64,000 nt of DNA, from contig JAKLGA010000002.1 of the NCBI GenBank assembly GCA_022710975.1, positions 1-64,000 of the forward strand, written 5' to 3'. This stretch comes from Myxococcota bacterium. GTDB taxonomy: Bacteria; Myxococcota; B64-G9. How positions within the stretch are numbered: the first letter of the stretch is position 1; every line of letters begins with the position of its first letter. Of the stretch, positions 53,725 to 60,158 are shown one piece after another. The notes below the pieces were generated by a model. That model was not told where the DNA came from. It ran no database searches and was given only the letters and a program-made list of their open reading frames with translations. A program made the position numbers and the translations under genes.

Positions 53725-53769
53725 CGGGCACGGCCGGCGCATTCCGGCCCGGTTCTGTCCAGAAGAGCC

Positions 53770-53798
53770 TTGACGCCTCCCTCCGGGCCGGTGAGAAT
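53770..53798 (+). promoter_or_regulatory. Promoter for the redoxin operon
   Basis: TTGACG (53770-53775), 17 bases, GAGAAT (53793-53798). Confidence 0.45.
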
Positions 53799-53820
53799 GC
53801 CCCGGAGGCGAGGAGGTCCC

Positions 53821-54519
53821 ATGCACCTGCGTACCCTGACCTGGCTCCCGGCGCTCTCCCTGGCGATCACCCTGGCCCTGGCCGGCCCTGGCTGCACCTT
53901 CGGCGACACGAACACGCCCGAGGACGGTGGCGTGGACGCGCCGGACGCGGCCACGGACGACGGGGACAGCGCGCAGGCGGACAACGCCGAGCCCGAGCCC
54001 CTGGTCTACCCGCCCGGACCCTACGGCACCCACCTCGACGAGACCGTGGCCAACCTGGCCATGGAGGAGGCGATCTGCGACGGCGACCAGAACACGGGCA
54101 CCCGGCCCTGGAAGCTCGAGGACTTCCTGGGCGCGGGAGCGGTGATGATCTCGGTCCACGCGGGTTGGTGCTCGGTGTGCAAGACGCAGTCGGAGAGCCT
54201 GATGGCCGACGTGGTGAACCCCTACGACGACCAGGGGCTCAAGATCGCCATGGTGATCTTCGAGGACGCCAGCCACGCCTCGGACCGGGCCTCCCTGCTG
54301 GCCTACGTGTGCGGCTACAAGAGCCACTACGGATTCAACTTCCCCATGCTGATCGACCCGGACGTCGAGGTGATGGCCCCCTACTTCCGGCCCACCGAGG
54401 CCGGCACCCCGCTCAACATGCTGCTCGACCGCGACATGGTCATCCGCTACAAGGTCGAGGGGCTGATCCCCGATTCCCGCGTGATTCAGGGGAACATCGA
54501 GGCCTTGCTCAGTGAGTGA
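53821..54519 (+). CDS. Exported thioredoxin-fold (redoxin) protein
   Basis: 232 residues with a signal peptide ending LAGPGC (Cys25, possible but imperfect lipobox) and an acidic Asp/Ala linker (about 28-60). The folded part has VMISVHAGWCSVCKTQSESL with the redox pair Cys117/Cys120, and LNMLLDRDMVIRYKVEG, i.e. an AhpC-TSA/TlpA-like domain. GAGGAGG precedes the ATG. It overlaps the next gene, another thioredoxin-fold lipoprotein, by 8 bases. Envelope disulfide exchange is the likely role. Confidence 0.85.
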   Translation: MHLRTLTWLPALSLAITLALAGPGCTFGDTNTPEDGGVDAPDAATDDGDSAQADNAEPEPLVYPPGPYGTHLDETVANLAMEEAICDGDQNTGTRPWKLEDFLGAGAVMISVHAGWCSVCKTQSESLMADVVNPYDDQGLKIAMVIFEDASHASDRASLLAYVCGYKSHYGFNFPMLIDPDVEVMAPYFRPTEAGTPLNMLLDRDMVIRYKVEGLIPDSRVIQGNIEALLSE

Positions 54520-55060
54520 GCGACTCCTGCCGGCCCTCGGGCTGGCCGCGCTGCTCGCGCTCACGGGCTGCTCGGGCGCCGGGGCCTCCGCGCGCCCGGA
54601 CGGCGAGGGCCCCGAGGCCGCCCGCGGCGCGGGCAGCGCGGGGGTGGACTTCAGTCTGAAGGACCTCGCGGGCAAGCCCGTGCGCCTGGGCGCGCTCCGG
54701 GGCAAGGTGGTGTTCGTGTCCTTCTGGGCCTCCTGGTGCGAGCCCTGCCAGATCGAGCTGGCGCGACTGCAAGAGCTGTGGAAGGAGCTCCAGGGGCGCG
54801 GCTTCGAGCTCGTGTCGGTGTGCGCGGATCCGGCCGACTCCGAGGGCGCGGTGCGCCAGCTCGTGCACCGCTACCGCTACGAGTTCCCGGTGCTGCTCGA
54901 CCAGGAGTCGAGGGTGTCGGACCGCTTCAACCCCACCATGGACCTGCCCTTCGGCCTGCTGCTCGACCGCCAGGGGCGCGTGACCGCCCGGCACCAGGGC
55001 TACCGGCCCGGGGACGAGCTCACGGTGCGCAAGGAGGTCGAGGAGCTCCTCGCCCGGTGA
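54512..55060 (+). CDS. TlpA/ResA-like lipoprotein thioredoxin
   Basis: 182 residues. Lipobox LALTGC (Cys20), a short linker, and a TlpA-type domain: FVSFWASWCEPCQIELARLQ (redox Cys76/Cys79) and LPFGLLLDRQGRVTARHQG with the cis-Pro region. GTG 54512 starts inside the preceding gene. The stop overlaps the next start (GTGA). Two thioredoxin-fold proteins side by side suggest an electron-transfer or substrate/partner pair in the periplasm. Confidence 0.9.
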   Translation: MSERLLPALGLAALLALTGCSGAGASARPDGEGPEAARGAGSAGVDFSLKDLAGKPVRLGALRGKVVFVSFWASWCEPCQIELARLQELWKELQGRGFELVSVCADPADSEGAVRQLVHRYRYEFPVLLDQESRVSDRFNPTMDLPFGLLLDRQGRVTARHQGYRPGDELTVRKEVEELLAR

Positions 55061-56751
55061 GGTCCTGCACCCAAACCCTCGCCGCCGCGCTCCTGGCGCT
55101 CCTGCTGCTGGCGCCCCGGGCCGCCCCGGCCCTCGAGCTCGAGCTGCCCTGGCTGGACCTGCCCGCGGCCGTGGACGTGACCGGCCTGCATGTGTTCGAG
55201 CACCACGCCGACAACCTGAACGGCCAGGACGACGACGACGGCTACCAGGATCTGCGCAACCAGCTCACCCTCAAGCTGGCCATCGAGCGCTTCCGCCTGA
55301 GCGTGCGGCTGGAGTCGGTGACCTTCTTCGGCGAGCCCGCCAGGGCCGCAGGCCGGGTCCCGTTCTCCGACCACTACGTGGGCGAGGAGGACGCGCCGGG
55401 CAACAACCCCACCTTCTTCGGCAAGGTGAGCGCGGGCTACGACGCGGACGCCTGGCGCGCGGAGCTGGGGGACTTCTACGCCACCTTCGGCCGGGGGCTG
55501 GCGCTGCGCGTCCACAAGTCCGACCCCCTGGGCGAGGACACCACGATCCTGGGCGCCAAGGGCTGGTTCACGGCCGGCCCGGTGGAGGTGACCGCGCTGT
55601 CGGGCCTGACCAACGCCTCGAGCCCCGATCTCTACGAGAAGACCGTGGCCGATCCCTGGGACCTGGTCTCGGGCCTGAGCGCCTCGGCCCGCATCGCGGA
55701 CCTGGTGGACGTGGGGGCGCACGGCGTCTGGTACCTGTTCGACCCCGCGGGGCTCAACGATCAGGCCAGCATGCTCCCGGACCACACCGTGCTCGCCGGG
55801 CTGCGGGTGGAGGTCCCCAGCCTGCTCGAGGTGGCCAGCCTGTACCTGGAGGGCGACTGGCTGGGCAGCCTGCCCCACCCCATCGTGGAGGGCCAGGAGA
55901 CCGAGTGGAGCCACGGCTACGCGCTGTACGCCCACGGGCACGTCGCGCTGGGGGACGTGAGCCTGGACCTGGAGGCCAAGAGCTACCGGGGGCTGGACGT
56001 CACCACCCGCACCCCGGGCGGGGACGACGGCCAGTACAACAGCGCCCAGCTCTCGTACATCCGCCCGCCCACCCTCGAGCCCGAGGACATGGAGGTCGAG
56101 AACAACCACGACGTGTCGGGCGGCCGGCTCGAGCTGAGCTACCGGCCGAACAGCTGGGACACCCTGCTCCTGGCCTCCTACACCGGCCTGTGGTCCAAGG
56201 ACTACGGCTCGGCCGGCCACCGCTACATCTACAACCTGCGCGGCGGGGTGGAGCAGGACTTCCTGGGCTCGGGCCGGGCGCGCGTGCTGGTGGGGCTGCG
56301 CGAGGAGACCCCGGACTACGCCGGCGGTCTCCACCAGCACCTGCTGTACACCACCGCCTCGGTCAAGATCCCCCTCACGGAGCGCCACAGCCTGGAGCTC
56401 CACGGGACCCACTGGAAGCGGCACAAGCGCTGGGCCGACGAGCCGCACGACTCCATCCAGGGCGAGTGGGTGCTGGGCTATGCCTGGTCGCCCTGGCTCG
56501 CGGCCAGCCTGATCTTCGGCTACGACACCGAGCCGAGCGGAGAGACCGAGCTCGAGATCTTCGCGGACCGGGGCGGGGAGCCGATCCGCCAGGCCTTCCT
56601 GGCCGGCTCCCTCACGCTGAACCTCTGGAGCACGGCGGTGATCCGCGTCCTGGGCGGCCAGATGCGGGGGGGGTTGAAGTGCATCGAGGGCGTGTGCAAG
56701 GTGTTCCCCCCCTTCGCCGGGGTGCGCACCGACGTGACCCTACGCTTCTAG
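55057..56751 (+). CDS. Outer-membrane beta-barrel-like protein (DUF6029-like)
   Basis: 564 residues: signal peptide (TLAAALLALLLLAPRAAPA) then alternating amphipathic strands to the end (LRNQLTLKLAIERFRLSVRL; ELGDFYATFGRGLALRVH; GGRLELSYRPNSWDTLLLAS), finishing in VRTDVTLRF with the terminal Phe typical of barrels assembled by BAM. The region GDFYATFGRGLALR recalls DUF6029 proteins found beside TlpA-like genes. GTG 55057 overlaps the upstream stop, so it is coupled to the two redoxin genes. Cargo unknown. Confidence 0.8.
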   Translation: MRSCTQTLAAALLALLLLAPRAAPALELELPWLDLPAAVDVTGLHVFEHHADNLNGQDDDDGYQDLRNQLTLKLAIERFRLSVRLESVTFFGEPARAAGRVPFSDHYVGEEDAPGNNPTFFGKVSAGYDADAWRAELGDFYATFGRGLALRVHKSDPLGEDTTILGAKGWFTAGPVEVTALSGLTNASSPDLYEKTVADPWDLVSGLSASARIADLVDVGAHGVWYLFDPAGLNDQASMLPDHTVLAGLRVEVPSLLEVASLYLEGDWLGSLPHPIVEGQETEWSHGYALYAHGHVALGDVSLDLEAKSYRGLDVTTRTPGGDDGQYNSAQLSYIRPPTLEPEDMEVENNHDVSGGRLELSYRPNSWDTLLLASYTGLWSKDYGSAGHRYIYNLRGGVEQDFLGSGRARVLVGLREETPDYAGGLHQHLLYTTASVKIPLTERHSLELHGTHWKRHKRWADEPHDSIQGEWVLGYAWSPWLAASLIFGYDTEPSGETELEIFADRGGEPIRQAFLAGSLTLNLWSTAVIRVLGGQMRGGLKCIEGVCKVFPPFAGVRTDVTLRF

Positions 56752-56827
56752 ACCCCTAGATACGGAGCCATCTTCACAAATGAGATAGGTATCCTCGAAG
56801 GCACTCACCACTCGGAAATCGGGTCTG

Positions 56828-56856
56828 GTCCTGTGGCGTGCAACGACACAGGGCTA
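56828..56856 (+). repeat. 29-nt hairpin repeat, copy 2
   Basis: Arms CCTGTG 56830-56835 and CACAGG 56847-56852, a G/A mismatch (56836, 56846), inner stem CGT/ACG (56837-56839, 56843-56845), loop GCA; same GT start and GCTA end as copy 1 at 2871-2899. It sits 5 bases upstream of a promoter -35. Confidence 0.65.
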
Positions 56857-56861
56857 GGCGA

Positions 56862-56891
56862 TTGACAGGCCCCGGAGCCGCCCGCTAGGGT
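56862..56891 (+). promoter_or_regulatory. Promoter for the lipoprotein at 56914
   Basis: TTGACA (56862-56867), 18 bases, TAGGGT (56886-56891). Confidence 0.5.
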
Positions 56892-56913
56892 GGTACAGCT
56901 CAAGGAGTCCAAC

Positions 56914-57582
56914 ATGAAGACGAACGCATGGACCTGGGTGCTCGCCCTGCTGGTGGCCGCGCTCGCCTGGACGGGCTGCGACGGCGGCTCGGACGGGCAC
57001 GAGGACGCCGGCCAGGACGCGGACCAGGGCGACGGCGGCGGCGGCGGCGAGAGCGACGGGGCCACCCCCTGCCTGAACAACTTCGACTGCGTGGCGCCCG
57101 AGGAGTGCATCGACCACGTCTGCCAGGTGCAGACCGTGGACCCGGACGCGAACAAGGTCAGCGGCCGGTTCACCTTCATCATGAACGACTCCGGGAGCGC
57201 GGCCAACAGCACCCTGGTGCGCGGGAAGCTGGACGGGCACGGCTTCTACATGGAGTGGGGCTACGCCGAGGTGGACGCCGGGCTGGGCGACGCGGTCCTG
57301 TACATGTACAGCATCCTGACCACCGACCCGGTGGACACCTACAACTTCCTGGTCCTCACGGTTCCGCGCCAGTCCCCCGTCGGCCAGAACATCGAGGTCG
57401 GGCCCACCAAGGTCGCCCGGGGCAGCCTGGACCGGGTGACGGTCGACTCCAACGGGCACGTGACCAGCCAGACGAGCATCGCCACGGTGGCCAGCGGGGA
57501 CCTCGCCTTCGAGGAGTTCGGCACGGCCACGGGCGCGCGCCTGGAGGGCCAGTTCGTGCTGGAGCTCGAGGCCCTGCCCTGA
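56914..57582 (+). CDS. Lipoprotein of unknown function
   Basis: 222 residues: signal peptide with lipobox LAWTGC (Cys22), a long Gly/Asp linker (about 23-58), a short Cys module CLNNFDCVAPEECIDHVC, then a beta-rich C-domain (VSGRFTFIMNDSGSAANSTL; VLYMYSILTTDPVDTYNFL). AAGGAG precedes ATG 56914. Family not recognised. Confidence 0.75.
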   Translation: MKTNAWTWVLALLVAALAWTGCDGGSDGHEDAGQDADQGDGGGGGESDGATPCLNNFDCVAPEECIDHVCQVQTVDPDANKVSGRFTFIMNDSGSAANSTLVRGKLDGHGFYMEWGYAEVDAGLGDAVLYMYSILTTDPVDTYNFLVLTVPRQSPVGQNIEVGPTKVARGSLDRVTVDSNGHVTSQTSIATVASGDLAFEEFGTATGARLEGQFVLELEALP

Positions 57583-57601
57583 CCCCGTCTCCACGGCCTG
57601 G

Positions 57602-58174
57602 CTACAGATCGTTCTCGTCGATCAGCGGGGGCGTCTCCTCGATGGGCGACAGCTCGGGGTTCAGGCGCACCTGCCCGAGCAGCTCGAGCAGCCCGCGCGG
57701 GGAGTAGAACAGGTAGTCGCAGTCGCCGAAGCTCACGGTGTTCCCGTCCCGCAGGTAGACCGGCATGCCCGACTCCACCGCGTCGCCGTTGAGGAACGTG
57801 CCGTTGGTCGAGCCGGCGTCCCCCAGCCGGTAGGCTGCCTTGTCGCTCTCGAACACGATGAAGGCGTGGCGCTTGGAGACCGAGGAGTGGTCGATGGTGA
57901 AGTCGCGATCCGCGCTGCGCCCGATCAGCAGCTTCTCCGGGCAGGGCCCCTTGCCGGAGAACACGGGCAGCAGGACCTGGAAGTCCTTGTACAGCAGGCG
58001 CTCCTGCCGGCCCTGCACGGCGTGCACCCGGCTGGCCATGCGGGTGTGGAAGGTCTGGAACGTGCCGGGCCCGTGCCCGGACGGGTAGAGCAGCACCGGG
58101 TGGTCGAAGCGGGCCAGGAAGGCCTCCTCGCCCTTCTTCTCCAGCTCGTTCAGCAGGTCCTCAACCGTCTGCAT
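57602..58174 (-). CDS. FHA-domain protein
   Basis: 190 residues. The N-terminal 85 residues are unassigned; a forkhead-associated phosphothreonine-binding domain follows with IGRSADRDFTIDHSSVSKRH, GSTNGTFLNGDAVESG and VSFGDCDYLFY. FHA proteins read out Ser/Thr kinase signalling, fitting the three kinases in this window. ATG 58174 has GGGGAGG upstream and a TTGCCT-N17-TACGCT promoter at 58234-58206. Confidence 0.9.
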   Translation of the reverse strand: MQTVEDLLNELEKKGEEAFLARFDHPVLLYPSGHGPGTFQTFHTRMASRVHAVQGRQERLLYKDFQVLLPVFSGKGPCPEKLLIGRSADRDFTIDHSSVSKRHAFIVFESDKAAYRLGDAGSTNGTFLNGDAVESGMPVYLRDGNTVSFGDCDYLFYSPRGLLELLGQVRLNPELSPIEETPPLIDENDL

Positions 58175-58205
58175 GGCCGCCTCCCCTCCCCGCGGATACC
58201 GGTCG

Positions 58206-58234
58206 AGCGTAGTCCAGGCGCCTGACGCAGGCAA
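58206..58234 (-). promoter_or_regulatory. Promoter for the FHA gene
   Basis: Minus strand TTGCCT (58234-58229), 17 bases, TACGCT (58211-58206). On the opposite strand a good -10 TATACT (58271-58276) probably serves the DUF4177-like gene, with no clear -35. Confidence 0.5.
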
Positions 58235-58298
58235 TCCATTTTTCCTGCTGGCGCGCGGCGCGCGGCGGACTATACTCCCGTCCGGGAGGAGCCCCGCG

Positions 58299-58508
58299 AT
58301 GCTGGAGTACAAGGTGGTCGAGTCGAGCCTGGTCACGGACGAGGAGCTCGAGCGCATCATCAACACCTGGGTCGCGATCGGCTGGCACCTCGAGGGCATC
58401 CAGTTCGCCATGCGCGAGGCCTCCAAGCGGCCGGCCATGGCCTTCGTCCTCTTCACCCGCCGCGGCCCGGACACCCCCCCGGACGGCGGCGAAGGAGCCA
58501 CGCCGTGA
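58299..58508 (+). CDS. Small DUF4177-like protein
   Basis: 69 residues: LEYKVVESSLVTDEELERII followed by NTWVAIGWHLEGIQFAM and FVLFTRR, the two-strand, one-helix pattern of DUF4177. GGGAGGAG precedes ATG 58299. The stop overlaps the def start (GTGA). Function unknown; possibly a small accessory of the def-epmA operon. Confidence 0.7.
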   Translation: MLEYKVVESSLVTDEELERIINTWVAIGWHLEGIQFAMREASKRPAMAFVLFTRRGPDTPPDGGEGATP

Positions 58509-59098
58509 TCCTGCACGTCGCGGTCCTCGGCCACCCGGTGCTGCGCGCCAGGGCCGAGCCGGTGCCGAAGAAGCAGATCGCCCGGGCCGAGTTCCAGCGT
58601 TTCCTGGACGATCTGGTGGAGAGCATGCTGTTCCACGACGGCGTGGGCCTGGCCGCGCCGCAGGTGTTCGTCCCCCAGCGGGTGGTGGCCGTGTGGATCC
58701 CGGCCGACATGGACGAGGGCGGCGGCCTGGAGCCGAGCGTGTTCGTCAACCCGGTGCTCGAGCCCCTGGGCGAGGAGCTGCACGAGTCCTGGGAGGGCTG
58801 CCTGTCGCTGCCGGATCTGCGCGGCCTGGTGCCGCGCCACACGCGCCTGCGCCTGCGCGCGCTGGACCGGCAGGGCCAGCCGATCGACCGGGAGCTCACC
58901 GGCTTCCCGGCCCGGGTGCTGCAGCACGAGGTGGACCACCTGGACGGCGTCGTGTTCCCCGACCGCATGACCGATCTGCACAGCCTGGCCTTCGGCTCGG
59001 CCATGGAGAAGGCCGCCGCCCAGGCGACCCCGCCCGAGGATGTCCAGGACGACCCGGACGGCGAGGACGCCGATGGCGGACCGGGCCAGGCCGGCTGA
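58505..59098 (+). CDS. def: Peptide deformylase
   Basis: Removes the N-formyl group from nascent proteins; Fe/Zn enzyme. 197 residues with the three motifs GVGLAAPQ, EGCLSLP (Cys99) and QHEVDHLDG (His141, Glu142, His145). The C-terminal 30 residues are an acidic Pro/Asp/Gly tail not usual in the family. Overlaps the epmA start by 26 bases. Confidence 0.96.
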   Translation: MILHVAVLGHPVLRARAEPVPKKQIARAEFQRFLDDLVESMLFHDGVGLAAPQVFVPQRVVAVWIPADMDEGGGLEPSVFVNPVLEPLGEELHESWEGCLSLPDLRGLVPRHTRLRLRALDRQGQPIDRELTGFPARVLQHEVDHLDGVVFPDRMTDLHSLAFGSAMEKAAAQATPPEDVQDDPDGEDADGGPGQAG

Positions 59099-60158
59099 GG
59101 GGCCGAGCCTGCGCGACAGGCTGGCCGCGGAGCCCGGGCTGGGGGACGCGCTGCGGGCCCGCGCCCGCATGCTGCGGGGCATCCGCGCGCTCCTGGACGG
59201 CCTCGGTTTCCTCGAGGTGACCACCCCGAGCCTGGTGCCCGCGCCCGACCCGAGCCTCCACCTGGAGACCTTCCACACCCTCCTGGAGGGCCCGGGCCTC
59301 CCGGCCCGTGAGCTCCACCTGGTCACCTCGCCCGAGCACTGCATGAAGCGCATGCTGGCCGCGGGCCTCGAGCGCATCTACCAGCTCGGGCCGTTCTTCC
59401 GCAACGGCGAGGTCTCGCTGCTGCACAACCCCGAGTTCACCGGGCTCGAGTGGTACCGGGCCGGCGCCAGCTTCGAGGACACCCTCCAGCTCACCGAGGA
59501 GGTGGTGCGGGCCGCGGCCCGGGCCGTGTGCGGCACGCTCCGCCCCGTCTGCCGCGGCGGCCAGACCCTGGACCTGGCGGCCCCCTTCCGCCGCCTGAGC
59601 GTGCGGGACGCCCTGGCCGAGCTGGCCGGCGTCCGGGCTCCGGCCGACTGGGACGAGGCCGGGCTGCGGCGGGCGCTCGTGCAGGCGGGCATCCCGCCCG
59701 CGGCGGACGACGCCTTCGACGATCTGGTCAACCGCGCCCTGGTGGCCCGGGTCGAGCCCGCCCTGGCCCGGCTCGGGCCCGTGTTCCTGGTGCACTACCC
59801 GGCGCCCATGGCGGCCCTGGCGCGCCTGCGGCCCGGCCAGCCGCACGAGGCGGAGCGCTTCGAGCTCTTCGCCGGCGGGCTGGAGCTGTGCAACGGGTAC
59901 GGCGAGCTCACGGACGCCGCCGAGCAGCGGCGCCGCTTCGAGGCGGAGCGGGCCACGCGGGCCAGGCTGGGCCGGCGGGTGCCCCCGCTGGACGAGGCCT
60001 TCCTGCGCGCGCTCGCGCAGGGCATGCCCGAGGCGGGCGGCAACGCCGTGGGGCTCGATCGCCTGCTGATGCTGCTCCTGGGGGCGCGGCGCATCCAGGA
60101 CGTGCTGCCCTTCCCGCTGTCGCTCGAGCTCGGGATCGAGCTGCCGGAAGATCACTGA
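59073..60158 (+). CDS. epmA: EF-P lysine ligase EpmA-like (lysyl-tRNA synthetase paralogue)
   Basis: Class II synthetase-like protein of 361 residues without the N-terminal anticodon-binding domain of LysRS, the hallmark of EpmA/PoxA, which attaches (beta-)lysine to elongation factor P. Motif 2 is FRNGEVSLLHNPEFTGLEWY, and motif 3 NAVGLDRLLMLLLG; GGLELCNGYGELTDA lies in the active site. No efp or epmB is in the window. ATG 59073 lies inside def (GCGAGGAC upstream). The 3' end overlaps the convergent minus-strand gene by 7 bases. Confidence 0.88.
   Translation: MADRARPAEGPSLRDRLAAEPGLGDALRARARMLRGIRALLDGLGFLEVTTPSLVPAPDPSLHLETFHTLLEGPGLPARELHLVTSPEHCMKRMLAAGLERIYQLGPFFRNGEVSLLHNPEFTGLEWYRAGASFEDTLQLTEEVVRAAARAVCGTLRPVCRGGQTLDLAAPFRRLSVRDALAELAGVRAPADWDEAGLRRALVQAGIPPAADDAFDDLVNRALVARVEPALARLGPVFLVHYPAPMAALARLRPGQPHEAERFELFAGGLELCNGYGELTDAAEQRRRFEAERATRARLGRRVPPLDEAFLRALAQGMPEAGGNAVGLDRLLMLLLGARRIQDVLPFPLSLELGIELPEDH

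Noticed and set aside
59099-59377. FHA protein extended upstream to 59377
   Set aside because: The extension lies antisense to def and epmA; ATG 58174 has a strong ribosome site and a promoter.
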